This document shows positions 15,552 to 24,206 of a DNA stretch of 44,289 nt, in pieces. The position numbers and the translations under genes were made by a program. Source of the DNA: Mediterranea sp. (in: CFB group bacteria). GTDB lineage: Bacteria > Bacteroidota > Bacteroidia > Bacteroidales > Bacteroidaceae. The notes beneath the pieces were generated by a model. It saw nothing but the letters and a program-made list of their open reading frames with translations. It was not told where the DNA came from and ran no database searches. Location: NCBI GenBank assembly GCA_031261785.1, contig JAISIZ010000025.1:1-44289 (forward strand), read 5' to 3'. The first letter of the stretch is position 1; each line of letters starts with the position of its first letter.

Positions 15552-16327
15552 TATGTTATGTATTTAATGGATTTTTTTTTGCTCTCTAAGGGATTTAACT
15601 CGAAGCTCTCGCCCCGATGGGCGATGGTGAGGAACCGGCCTCCAGCCCCCTCGACGTAGCCGCGCATGGCGTTGCCTCCTTCGTAATCCTCGCCAAAGTG
15701 CATGGGCGCAAACAGGGCGGGGCGGAAGCGGTCGACAAACTGCGCGGCTCCCTTCATGTAGCCTCGTCCCATCCGTTGGTCTACGGGGAACATGGCAAGG
15801 TGTATCGGGTCGTCGACGTGTCGCCGGATGTAGTCCAGCTCGGCCAGGTAGTCGCCCTCGGCCTTGCGTATCTCCTCGGGGGTCGATTCCTCGCTCCAAT
15901 GCCAGTTGTTGAGATCGCCGGCGTGGAAGATGTTCATGCCGTCGAGCTTGATGAGGAAGGAGCTGCCCACGTCGGTGGAGCCGAAAGCCTCGACGATCAG
16001 GCGGTCGTCGGCATATCGCTCGCCTTTGCGGATATAGGTGGCATCGCCGAGCTTGGCGCGCCGGTGCTTCAGGATGTCGCGCGAGAAGATATAACGCGTC
16101 TCGCGCGCCTGTCGCCTGTCGCGCCAGCCCAGTACCTCGGGATTGAAATGGTCGGGATGAAAATGGGTGGACAGCACGTACAGCGGCCCGGCATTGCCAA
16201 GCAGCCGATCGTTGACAATTCCACGGCTGCTATCGGCTTCCGAGGAATCTTTGTAATAGTCGATGATAACGGTAACGCCTTCGGCTTCGAGGGCAAAACC
16301 GCTGTGGTATATGTAACTTAGTCTCAT
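15551..16327 (-). CDS. Metallo-beta-lactamase fold hydrolase
   Basis: The start at 16327 gives 258 residues beginning with the first strand of the fold (MRLSYIYHSGFALEAEG); the frame continues twenty codons upstream without family similarity. The metal motif STHFHPDHFN supplies His55, His57, Asp59 and His60; further ligands are likely in FHAGDLNNWHW and FAPMHFGEDY. This layout is that of the UlaG-like cytoplasmic branch of the family, which includes lactonases, nucleases and N-acyl hydrolases. The substrate cannot be assigned. It is the first gene of an operon with DUF4468 and VOC proteins. Confidence 0.85.
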   Translation of the reverse strand: MRLSYIYHSGFALEAEGVTVIIDYYKDSSEADSSRGIVNDRLLGNAGPLYVLSTHFHPDHFNPEVLGWRDRRQARETRYIFSRDILKHRRAKLGDATYIRKGERYADDRLIVEAFGSTDVGSSFLIKLDGMNIFHAGDLNNWHWSEESTPEEIRKAEGDYLAELDYIRRHVDDPIHLAMFPVDQRMGRGYMKGAAQFVDRFRPALFAPMHFGEDYEGGNAMRGYVEGAGGRFLTIAHRGESFELNPLESKKKSIKYIT

Positions 16328-16410
16328 ATCGCGCAAGTTAGGTCGCCAGCGACGCGCAATATTAGGAAAACTTCTCCGCGTGGACAAGGAAACGGGATAA
16401 AATCTTCATT

Positions 16411-16475
16411 TCCCCGAAGCCCGGGCTTTCTCCCAAGCGTGTTCACATGGGATTGGAGACCCGGACTTTTTGGTC
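16411..16475. repeat. Palindromic repeat element, degenerate relative of the 43851-44028 array
   Basis: AAGCCCGGGCTTT at 16417-16429, preceded by CATTTCC, matches the core of the 41-bp units at the far end of the window. A second, decayed unit follows (TTGGAGACCCGGACTTTTT), which forms a hairpin with GAGACC pairing to GGTCTC. It lies between the MBOAT stop and the MBL-fold gene, in a 160-base spacer with no gene. Confidence 0.55.
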
Positions 16476-16490
16476 TCTGTTCCTCATCTC

Positions 16491-17984
16491 TTAGAACTGG
16501 AAATAAATGAATGGCTGTATGTCGGCACTCTTCATCTGGATGACGAGATAGACAAGTGCCACCAGCAGCAACGCCTTGCCGGGCAGTGGCAGGCGGGTGA
16601 CGCCCCGGCAGGCGGCATTCTCCCACTTGGCGGGGGCGAAGTGGAGCAGGAAGCCCAGCAGCATGAGAGCAAACACCTGCCAATAACCCTCGGCCCACTG
16701 CGCGAAGAGGCGCGGGTGGAAGGCGGTGAAGATCTGTCGGAGCATGCTCATCGCGTTCTCGAAGTCGGCGTTGCGGAAGAAGATCCAACAGAAGCAGACG
16801 AAGTGGAAAGTTAGCGCCACGCCCGCCACCCGTCGCCAGCCGCGGGAACGCTCGCCCTTCTTCCTCCCCGTGAGGGTCATCCACATCTTGTGCGCGGCCA
16901 AGGCCACGCCATGCAGCAAGCCCCATCCCACGAAATTCCACGAGGCGCCGTGCCATAGCCCGCCAAGGAACATGGTGATGATGAGGTTGAGGTACTGCCT
17001 CAACTTCCCGTGGCGATTGCCGCCCAGGGAGATGTAGAGATAATCCTTCAGCCAGCTGGAGAGGGAGATGTGCCAGCGCCGCCAGAACTCGGTGATGGAA
17101 GCCGACTTATAGGGCGAGTCGAAGTTGATGTTGAACCGGAAGCCCAGCAGCAGGGCGATGCCGATGGCCATGTCGCTATAGCCCGAGAAGTCGCAATAGA
17201 TCTGCAAGGCGTAGCCGTACACGCCCATGAGGTTCTCCACGCCCGAGTAGAGCGCGGGGGCATCGAAGATGCGCTCCACGAAGTTGACGCTGATGTAGTC
17301 GGAGATGATGGCCTTCTTGAACAGTCCCGAGACGATGAGGAAGATGCCCCGTCCGAACATCTCGCGCGAGACGTAGAGCGGCTGGCGGATCTGCGGGATG
17401 AAGTCGCGGGCACGGACAATGGGTCCCGCCACCAATTGCGGGAAGAAGGATACGTAGAAGGCGTAGTCGAGCAGGCGGCGGAGCGGCTCAATCTGTCGGC
17501 GATAGATGTCGATGGTGTAGCTCAGCGACTGGAACGTGAAGAAGGAGATGCCCACGGGCAGGAAGATGTCCAGCGCCGTAAACGTACCGCCCGTGATGGA
17601 GGCGAGGACGCCTCCGAAAAAATTGGTGTATTTGAAGTAGCAGAGCAGCCCAAGGTTGACCGTGAGACTGGCCGTCACCAGCAGCTTCCGTTTCCAGCGT
17701 GCCTGTACGCGTCCCATCAGCCGCCCTATCAGGAAGTCGCTCACGGTGACCACGGCGAGCAGGAAGAAATAGGTGCCGCTGCTCTTATAGTAAAAGTAAT
17801 AGGAGAAGAGTGTGACGAAAAGTATGCGTGCCGTGTCGCGGCGGCGCAGCAAGAGGTAGACCACCAGGAAGGCGGCGAAGAGCCACAGGAAGAGGCCGCT
17901 GCTGAATATCATCGGCGCCGCGGGGTCGTACGCGAACACCGCCTTCAGCCTGTCGGGGTCTATGTCATTGAAGGGCCGAAACAT
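16491..17984 (-). CDS. MBOAT-family O-acyltransferase (AlgI-like)
   Basis: 497 residues, the usual AlgI/PatA length, with about ten predicted membrane helices. Family motifs are clear: FFPQLVAGPIVRARDFIPQ, YCDFSGYSDMAIG, TEFWRRWHISLSSWLKDYLY (His305) and the catalytic-site motif GGLWHGASWNF (His345). Such proteins move acyl groups, usually acetyl, across the inner membrane onto polysaccharides or peptidoglycan. The start overlaps the stop of the first SGNH gene by 20 bases, forming an operon with two periplasmic-type partners, as in algI-algJ/X and patA-patB systems. The glycan acceptor is not visible. A later start at 17912 is possible but loses a conserved-looking N-terminal segment. Confidence 0.93.
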   Translation of the reverse strand: MFRPFNDIDPDRLKAVFAYDPAAPMIFSSGLFLWLFAAFLVVYLLLRRRDTARILFVTLFSYYFYYKSSGTYFFLLAVVTVSDFLIGRLMGRVQARWKRKLLVTASLTVNLGLLCYFKYTNFFGGVLASITGGTFTALDIFLPVGISFFTFQSLSYTIDIYRRQIEPLRRLLDYAFYVSFFPQLVAGPIVRARDFIPQIRQPLYVSREMFGRGIFLIVSGLFKKAIISDYISVNFVERIFDAPALYSGVENLMGVYGYALQIYCDFSGYSDMAIGIALLLGFRFNINFDSPYKSASITEFWRRWHISLSSWLKDYLYISLGGNRHGKLRQYLNLIITMFLGGLWHGASWNFVGWGLLHGVALAAHKMWMTLTGRKKGERSRGWRRVAGVALTFHFVCFCWIFFRNADFENAMSMLRQIFTAFHPRLFAQWAEGYWQVFALMLLGFLLHFAPAKWENAACRGVTRLPLPGKALLLVALVYLVIQMKSADIQPFIYFQF

Positions 17985-18876
17985 AGCGGTTGTAGGCTTT
18001 GATGAACGCTTCGTAAAGCAGGTCGCCCTGCAGGGCGTATCCCTCGGGCAGGAAGTGCACGTGGTCGGGGCGCATCAGCTTGGCGTCGGTCCAGTTGACG
18101 CAGGCTCGCTTGTCGCCGCCCACGGCGGCGAACATATCCCACACGGCCAGCTGATGGTCCCCGGCATACCGGCGTATGACGTCGGCGGCGGCTTGCACGC
18201 GGGGGTTGACGGCGTATCTCGTCCGTCGTCCGCGGCGGCGAAAACGGTCGTACGAGCCGGGTGGCGTGGTGAGCAGGATGGGCACGTCGGGCATGGCTTG
18301 CCGCAGCAGGTTCACCAGCTCGTCGATCTGCCGGTAGTGGGCGGCGGCGTTGTAGCGGCGGTTGTAGCTCTCGTTGGTGCCGAACGAGAGGATGAGCAAC
18401 TCGGGACGTAGCGCCGCGATTTGCTCCACCCGCTCGGGATGGGTGAAGGTGATGCAGGTGGCGCCGTTGACGCCCATGTCCACGTAGCTCACCTTCCCGA
18501 AGGTCTCTTTCAGGCGGTTGCCCGTGGCCTGCGGGAAGAGGTGTCCCCGTACGTGGCTGTCGCCGATGTGGACGATGCGCACGCTGTCGTCGGCAAACAG
18601 TGCCCGCGCCCTGCGGAGGCGTTCCATCACGGGCCGCAGCTGGCCGAACGCGTCGTCGATCTCATTGCGTCCCACCTCGCGGAAAGCGCTCGGCAAAGTC
18701 GCCCGGAAAGCGGGAATGGTGTCGTTGATATCCGTCAGCTCCCGCATCGCACGGATCAGCTCACCCGGCTTGCCGACGGGGGCGGCGGGAGGTAGCGGAC
18801 TTTGTCCGCGGGTCTCTCCGCCTCCGAGGAGGACGAGGAGGAGGGCGATGATCGTCGCGAGCCTATTCATTCTCAT
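17965..18876 (-). CDS. SGNH/GDSL hydrolase, O-acylation partner
   Basis: The start at 18876 gives 303 residues (18870 is equally usable) with a signal peptide (MNRLATIIALLLVLLGGGET). SGNH blocks are visible: IVHIGDSHVRG (nucleophile Ser), the Gly of GVNGA, FGTNESYNRR (block III Asn) and PDHVHFLPEGY with the Asp-x-x-His pair. It is predicted to be periplasmic and, with the MBOAT protein, to pass acetyl groups to a glycan like PatB or AlgX; an esterase is the alternative. It overlaps the MBOAT gene downstream and the second SGNH gene upstream. Confidence 0.85.
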   Translation of the reverse strand: MRMNRLATIIALLLVLLGGGETRGQSPLPPAAPVGKPGELIRAMRELTDINDTIPAFRATLPSAFREVGRNEIDDAFGQLRPVMERLRRARALFADDSVRIVHIGDSHVRGHLFPQATGNRLKETFGKVSYVDMGVNGATCITFTHPERVEQIAALRPELLILSFGTNESYNRRYNAAAHYRQIDELVNLLRQAMPDVPILLTTPPGSYDRFRRRGRRTRYAVNPRVQAAADVIRRYAGDHQLAVWDMFAAVGGDKRACVNWTDAKLMRPDHVHFLPEGYALQGDLLYEAFIKAYNRYVSALQ

Positions 18877-20269
18877 ACGCTTGCCTCCTGTCGTATTGTT
18901 CCTTGCCATAAATCAGTGTCTCGTAGAGCAAGCCCGCCAAGTGCTTGCCGCCGCGGAAGTTGATGTGCGTATAGTCGTAGTTGGCCATCGGCGGCTTGGC
19001 ATCCACCAGCTTCGCCATGCTTCCTTCGCCTCCCATCGCCTCGTACATGTTCCAGAAGGCGATGCCGCTCTCGGCGGCGATGGCTTGCTGGTAGCGGATG
19101 AGGTTCTTCACGCCGGGCATGGTGCGCAGCGTCCCGTCGTCGGTACGGTAGTCGCGGTCGCCCACGCCGACGAGCAGAAAGCCCGCTTGGGGAAAGGCGC
19201 GTTTCAGGTAGTCGATGACGTTGAGCATACCCGTTTTGTATCCGTTATAGTCTCGTCCCCGCGGGGTGGCCACGTTCAGGCCGTATTGCAGGATGATGAG
19301 GTCGTAGGGTCGCTGGTGATTGAAGTCGGCCAGGAAGGCGGGCGGGATGTTGCGCAACGACAGCCCCGAGCTGCCGCGGAGCGAGAAGTTGTCCACGGCG
19401 ATGCCTCGTCGCGCGTCCATCGTCATGCCGTAGAAGAGGGCGGAGTCGGCCTCGTTCACCGTCCAGCGGATGGAGCCTATGCGGCCGTCCACCTGGCGCG
19501 ACTGCAGCCGGGCGGAGGGCGGCACGGTATAGCTCCGCACCTCGCCGCGGTTGACGCGTGCGGTGAGGCGCATCGTGTCGCGGGTAAGGAAGAAGATGGT
19601 AGCTCGCTCGCAGGTGTCGAGCAGTGAGGCGTACGTGCGTTGTCCCCGCAGCTCGGCGTATGCTCCCCGTCCGGGCACGAAGTAGTGGCAGGAGATGCCT
19701 TGCTTCTTACGATCGAAGTAAGTGCTGTCCGTCACGGCGTGGCTCGCCCATCCGCCGAAGCTGTGGCGCACGGTGGGGCGGTAGCCGTAGGTGGTGGAGG
19801 TGATGTCGACGTATCCCACGCCGAGACCGCCATACCGTCGTTGGAGCATCTCGCGCAGGTCGGCGGTGAAGATGTCGGCCTCGATGAAGGAGTCGCCGAA
19901 CACGGCCACGCGTACCAGCTGATCGCCGCCCGTCCGTTCGCCTCTTCCACCCGTGTCCGCGGCGATTCTGTTGAGCGCCTCGTAATAGGGACGCATCCCT
20001 CGCATGGTGGAGTCGCTGTAATCCTCGACGCAGGTCAGCCCCGCACGGCAGGTGTCCACGAAGGCGGGCTTCGATACGGGCGGCAGGGGAATGGAATCCT
20101 CCTCGGTTGTGTCGGCCCGCACCTGCCGGATGTCACTCAGCAGGTCGACACGCCGCAGGGTATGCCCGCCGACGGTCAGCGTCGGCAGTCCATACATCCC
20201 CACGAGTACGGCGAGCACCGCCAGCGTCAACCAGAGGGAGTGTGCCAGGTAATTCTTCGGAGCTTTCAC
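18863..20269 (-). CDS. Membrane-anchored SGNH-like protein
   Basis: 468 residues with one N-terminal membrane helix (about 10-30), so probably anchored and facing the periplasm. It has SGNH blocks VAVFGDSFIEAD (nucleophile Ser), LQYGLNVA (block III Asn) and NYDYTHINFRGG (Asp-x-x-His). Between block I and block III there is an insertion of about 150 residues that looks like a beta-sandwich (RDTMRLTARVNRGEVRSYTV), as in PatB/AlgJ-like proteins that bind the glycan. It is the first gene of the three-gene operon ending in the MBOAT acyltransferase. Two different SGNH proteins with one MBOAT suggests separate acyl-relay and acceptor roles; that is an inference. Confidence 0.82.
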   Translation of the reverse strand: MKAPKNYLAHSLWLTLAVLAVLVGMYGLPTLTVGGHTLRRVDLLSDIRQVRADTTEEDSIPLPPVSKPAFVDTCRAGLTCVEDYSDSTMRGMRPYYEALNRIAADTGGRGERTGGDQLVRVAVFGDSFIEADIFTADLREMLQRRYGGLGVGYVDITSTTYGYRPTVRHSFGGWASHAVTDSTYFDRKKQGISCHYFVPGRGAYAELRGQRTYASLLDTCERATIFFLTRDTMRLTARVNRGEVRSYTVPPSARLQSRQVDGRIGSIRWTVNEADSALFYGMTMDARRGIAVDNFSLRGSSGLSLRNIPPAFLADFNHQRPYDLIILQYGLNVATPRGRDYNGYKTGMLNVIDYLKRAFPQAGFLLVGVGDRDYRTDDGTLRTMPGVKNLIRYQQAIAAESGIAFWNMYEAMGGEGSMAKLVDAKPPMANYDYTHINFRGGKHLAGLLYETLIYGKEQYDRRQAYENE

Positions 20270-20388
20270 TTTGCGGCTGCAAAGAACGGCATTTCGACGG
20301 GGATAAGCAAGCGATTGAGGCGAGATATTCTTTTTCCGCCTTCAAAGCTTTTTTATCCATCGCTTATCATTATCCGGTTTTATATCCC

Positions 20389-20396
20389 TATATTTG
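20389..20396 (+). promoter_or_regulatory. -7 promoter element (TATATTTG)
   Basis: Exact TAnnTTTG match 27 bases before the ATG at 20424. It lies in the divergent spacer from the SGNH operon, and likely serves the two-gene unit 20424-21968. Confidence 0.5.
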
Positions 20397-20423
20397 CCCC
20401 TGAAACTTTAAAAACAACTCTTT

Positions 20424-20993
20424 ATGAAACGACCAAAAACCTTTTATCACCTCTTGCTCGCTGTTGTTTTCCTGACGACGAGCGCGACGCATTGTTACGA
20501 ATACAAAGAAGTTCCTGCCATCCTGAGCGACATGAAGCTCTACCACTGGAATAACGCAGGCGAGAAGCCCGTTGCTGTTACCGACGGAAAAGTTTCCAAA
20601 GAGACGTATTTACTCGAGATACGTCTCTTGGCCAGAGGAATCGACGGAACCACTGATTCGTACTATGGATACGAGTACCTGTTAGAGGATCCCATCCGTC
20701 AAGTGCAGATCTTCGCTTTATGGCTCCCCTTCGAGGGAAATGTCGATACCCAGCCAGAGGAGACGGATGTCACCGCCAGTATGTTCGACTATCCTTATAC
20801 CATCAGTTCCGATCAACTGGAGGAAAACACAGACCAAGGAGAACCGATCAAGTTGATTAGCCAAGGTACCGCCAAAATATACAAAGCGCTGCTCACTCCC
20901 TTGCCTGCCGGAGATTACCAGTTTCGCGTGCTACTCACCGCCGAGAGCGGAGCGACGATGGAACAGCTGAGCGATACGATCAATCTCTATTGA
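20424..20993 (+). CDS. Envelope protein, possibly DUF5034-like
   Basis: 189 residues with an N-terminal signal segment (residues 7-23) ending SATHC. The Cys could be lipidated, but His before it is not a standard lipobox. The mature part is a beta-rich domain (MKLYHWNNAGEKPVAV, ETYLLEIRLLA, GDYQFRVLLTAES) that recalls DUF5034 proteins of Bacteroidota. The family call is tentative. It is followed after 39 bases by a beta-barrel gene, repeating the lipoprotein-barrel pairing seen at 11817-13824. Function unknown. Confidence 0.6.
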   Translation: MKRPKTFYHLLLAVVFLTTSATHCYEYKEVPAILSDMKLYHWNNAGEKPVAVTDGKVSKETYLLEIRLLARGIDGTTDSYYGYEYLLEDPIRQVQIFALWLPFEGNVDTQPEETDVTASMFDYPYTISSDQLEENTDQGEPIKLISQGTAKIYKALLTPLPAGDYQFRVLLTAESGATMEQLSDTINLY

Positions 20994-21032
20994 ATCATTC
21001 ATGTAATTACCCCAAATACACCCCTATCACTT

Positions 21033-21968
21033 ATGAAAAGAATATCATACCTCATCCTGCCACTATTCCTTCTCATGGTAGGCGTAAAAGCCAAAGCTCA
21101 ATCGAAGGAGGACTCACTACTTCTCGACAATATGTACAAGAAGCAACTGATATGGGAACTTGGTGCGGGCGTGAACGTGAGTCTCGCCCCTGGAGGAGTA
21201 GGCGACGACATACTCCAGCTCTACACTCACAGAAACTCCCTCTCGTACGTATTAAACTGGCTGCACTTCACCCATTTCTTCTCCAAACGATGGGGATGGT
21301 TTTTCAATTTCAGCACCTCAGGCATCAATATGAATGCAGGTAGGGCAGTGAAAAAGACGTTTGAAGCATGGGGAGAAAAATACTACGTGGATTCCTACGG
21401 ATGGAAAGACAGAATGCGAACTGACATGGATCTACACGCGGGCTTTGCTTACCGGATGGAATCCAAGCGATGGATTTTCTATCCTCGATTAGGCGTAGGA
21501 ATGGCCATCTTTAGCAAAACGGGACCGGATGGTACCGTTCTCTTAAAAGAAAGAGGGGGACAAGGCATGTACGTAGTGGAGTATTTCACCAACTACCTGC
21601 CCAAATTCTCACTCTCACCCGGCTTCAGCATAGGCTACAAGTTCTCCCCGGGAGTCCGCCTCACGCTGAATACCTACTACGTGCATCCATTCGGAAAAAC
21701 TACGTTTACAGAGGCTGTACAGAACGCCTACACCGACGCGATCGTGAGCGAACGCATCTTCCACGCCAGCAACCTATATCGCCACCTCAATGTCAGCCTT
21801 AATCTCAGCGTCCCCGTCTATCCCAACACTTTTAAGAGAAAGGAAAGAATGAAAAGAAGCCGAACAGGCGGCATCAGCGTCGACTACAGCAAGCCACGGC
21901 AGAAGCGTATGGAGGACCTGATGCGCCAGAAGCGTGAACGTTTCGGCTGGAATAAAAAGAAGAAGTGA
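21033..21968 (+). CDS. Outer-membrane beta-barrel protein
   Basis: 311 residues with a cleaved signal peptide (ILPLFLLMVGVKAKAQ). The mature region has repeated amphipathic strands with aromatic ends (LIWELGAGVNVSLAPGG, RWGWFFNFSTSGINM, RWIFYPRLGVGMAIF, KFSLSPGFSIGYKFSPG, RLTLNTYYVHPFG). After the last strand the protein has a basic tail of about 40 residues (KRKERMKRSRTGG to the end), unusual for a barrel and perhaps periplasmic and able to contact peptidoglycan or RNA-like polyanions. It is the second gene of an operon with the preceding envelope protein. Confidence 0.72.
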   Translation: MKRISYLILPLFLLMVGVKAKAQSKEDSLLLDNMYKKQLIWELGAGVNVSLAPGGVGDDILQLYTHRNSLSYVLNWLHFTHFFSKRWGWFFNFSTSGINMNAGRAVKKTFEAWGEKYYVDSYGWKDRMRTDMDLHAGFAYRMESKRWIFYPRLGVGMAIFSKTGPDGTVLLKERGGQGMYVVEYFTNYLPKFSLSPGFSIGYKFSPGVRLTLNTYYVHPFGKTTFTEAVQNAYTDAIVSERIFHASNLYRHLNVSLNLSVPVYPNTFKRKERMKRSRTGGISVDYSKPRQKRMEDLMRQKRERFGWNKKKK

Positions 21969-22057
21969 GCGCCGCGTCGCGAAATCCGTGCCGTCCGTGC
22001 CCGAAAACTCCGAAGAGTTCCCTATCTTCGCGCATCATTAATCATTTTCTCGACCGC

Positions 22058-24199
22058 ATGAAATTAAGAACTTGCCTCTTGGTACTCTTCGTTGCCGCCA
22101 CCACTACGTTGTCGGCACAAACCGACGACTTCGAGCTGCTTATGCAGCGTGTGCGACGCGAATTCGCCCGAAACCCCGACATCGACAAAGCCTTGGCGGA
22201 ATACAACACGTCCGACGGCTCCTTCCGTGACGTCGACTACGCCAGCATCCGACGCACCAACTGGCCCCCGCTGCTGCACGTCGACCGGATGTACGACTTC
22301 GCCTTCGCCTACACCAACCCCGACAACCCGCACTATCGCGACGCCTCACTCTTCGAGAAGATACGCCAAGGATTGGCCTTCTGGCAACAACGCAACCCAT
22401 GGTGCCACAACTGGTGGTACAACCAGATAGCCGAGCCGCAACGCATAGGCGTGCTGCTCATACAGATGAGGGCCGGCGAACGCCAACTCCCCGCCGAGCT
22501 GGAGAAACAGCTGCTCGAACGAATGAGGACCGACGGCGGAGACCCCGCCAAGTGGACGGGAGCCAACCGTACCGACATCGCCCTGCACTGGATATACCGC
22601 GCCTGCCTGACCCGCGACGAGGCCGCACTACGGTACGCCCTCAAGAATGTCTACGACCCCGTGGCCTACACCACCGCCGAAGGATTCCAGCACGACGGCA
22701 GCTACTTCCAGCATGGACGGCAGCTATACATCGGTGGATACGGCGACGAGATCCTGAAAGGAGTAACCCAAGTGGCGTTGCTCGTGAAGGACACTCCCTA
22801 CGCCATACCGCAAGAGAAACTGGAACTGATAAGCCAGTTCATGCGAGAGACTTACTACGGCGTCATACGAGGCCAGTACATGATGTTCGGTGCCGTGGGA
22901 CGGGGCATCAGCCGACCAGGTAACACCCGCGACACCAACATCCCCGCTTTCCCCAAGCGCATGACGTTCGCCAAGCGCATGATAGACCTCGAACCGACAC
23001 GCGCCAATGAGTTCGCAGCCATAGCGGACCGCCTCGCGGGCACGCGGCCCGCCGACTACCAGGTGACGCCGCGACACACCCATTACTTTATCGGCGACTA
23101 CACCCTCCACGCACGCCCCGCCTACTCGATAGGCCTGCGCATGGTATCCACGCGTACGCTAAGGTGCGAGTACGGTAACGGCGAGAACCTGAAGACTTAT
23201 TTCCTCTCCGACGGCTCTATGAGCATCGCCGTGGACGGCGACGAGTACGCAGCCATCTATCCCGTATGGGACTGGACACGCTTGCCGGGAACCACCGCCC
23301 CACGCGTGGAACGCATCCCCATGGCCGCCAGCGATTGGCAGACACCAGGCACGTCGACCTTCGCCGGTGGGGTGTCCGACAGCCTTCGGGGAGCCTCCGT
23401 ATATGCCTATACCGACCGTTACGACAGCGTCGACACCAGTGCCAAGAAGGCTTGGTTCTTCTTCGACGACGAGGTGGTGTGCCTCGGCGCCGACATCAAC
23501 TCCCTATCCCCCTACCCCGTAGGCACCACGATCAACCAGTGCCTGTCGCCCACCGGAGGCAACGTCGTCATCGCGCCCGACAACAAGCCCGACATTCCCG
23601 CCGGAGGAGGCACCGCCATCCTCGCCTCACCCGAATGGGTGCTACATGGCAAGGTGGCCTACCTCTTCCCGCAAGGCGGGACGGTATCCGTGAGCCGCGA
23701 AAAGCAACGGGGCAGCTGGTACGACATCAACCACACCTACTCGCCCGAGCGCGTGGAGAAGCAAGTGTTCACCATCGGCCTCGAACACGGCTCGCGACCC
23801 TCCGACGCCACTTACGCCTATATCGTGCTCCCGGCCGTGAGCACGCCCGACGAGGTGCGCCGCTACCTGCGGCGGAGCGACATCCGCATCCTGTCGAACA
23901 CCGCCTGCGCGCAAATCGTGGAGCATCGCCGCCTGGGCCTCACACAGATGATCTGCTACGAGCCGGGTACCTACGTCGCCGCCGGACGAGAAGTGACGGT
24001 CGACAAGCCTTGCGCCCTCATGCTGCTGACGAACGACAAGAACGACCTCACCCTCCACGTGGCCGATCCCGGACAAACCCGCTCGCTCATCCACGTAGAG
24101 GTGCGTCAGGGAGGCAGGCAGGCCGTGGCCGAATGCGACTTCCGCGACAGTGGCATCTACGCTGGAGCCACCAAGCGGTACGAGTTGCGGTTGCGTTAG
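22058..24199 (+). CDS. Polysaccharide lyase family 8 (chondroitin/hyaluronate lyase-like)
   Basis: The start at 22058 gives 713 residues with a cleaved signal peptide ending TLSAQ; the frame is open 31 codons upstream but without a signal. PL8 layout is clear: an alpha/alpha toroid (about 25-330) and then the beta-sandwich domains. Catalytic residues line up with Flavobacterium chondroitin AC lyase: the NWWYNQIAEPQ motif carries the Asn, His219 in FQHGRQL, Tyr228 in YIGGYG, and Arg282 and Arg286 in GRGISRPG with the same spacing. Such enzymes cleave hyaluronan or chondroitin by beta-elimination, in the periplasm or outside, leaving unsaturated uronate sugars. That product feeds the kduI-kduD genes encoded nearby. 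Xanthan lyases share the fold, so the exact glycan is uncertain. A near-consensus -7 (TATCTTCG) lies at 22023. Confidence 0.9.
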   Translation: MKLRTCLLVLFVAATTTLSAQTDDFELLMQRVRREFARNPDIDKALAEYNTSDGSFRDVDYASIRRTNWPPLLHVDRMYDFAFAYTNPDNPHYRDASLFEKIRQGLAFWQQRNPWCHNWWYNQIAEPQRIGVLLIQMRAGERQLPAELEKQLLERMRTDGGDPAKWTGANRTDIALHWIYRACLTRDEAALRYALKNVYDPVAYTTAEGFQHDGSYFQHGRQLYIGGYGDEILKGVTQVALLVKDTPYAIPQEKLELISQFMRETYYGVIRGQYMMFGAVGRGISRPGNTRDTNIPAFPKRMTFAKRMIDLEPTRANEFAAIADRLAGTRPADYQVTPRHTHYFIGDYTLHARPAYSIGLRMVSTRTLRCEYGNGENLKTYFLSDGSMSIAVDGDEYAAIYPVWDWTRLPGTTAPRVERIPMAASDWQTPGTSTFAGGVSDSLRGASVYAYTDRYDSVDTSAKKAWFFFDDEVVCLGADINSLSPYPVGTTINQCLSPTGGNVVIAPDNKPDIPAGGGTAILASPEWVLHGKVAYLFPQGGTVSVSREKQRGSWYDINHTYSPERVEKQVFTIGLEHGSRPSDATYAYIVLPAVSTPDEVRRYLRRSDIRILSNTACAQIVEHRRLGLTQMICYEPGTYVAAGREVTVDKPCALMLLTNDKNDLTLHVADPGQTRSLIHVEVRQGGRQAVAECDFRDSGIYAGATKRYELRLR

Positions 24200-24206
24200 C
24201 GCTTCC

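Noticed and set aside
17010..18002. 330-codon + strand frame opposite the MBOAT gene
   Set aside because: Antisense shadow rich in Glu/Asp/Gly; the MBOAT protein on the other strand has unmistakable motifs.
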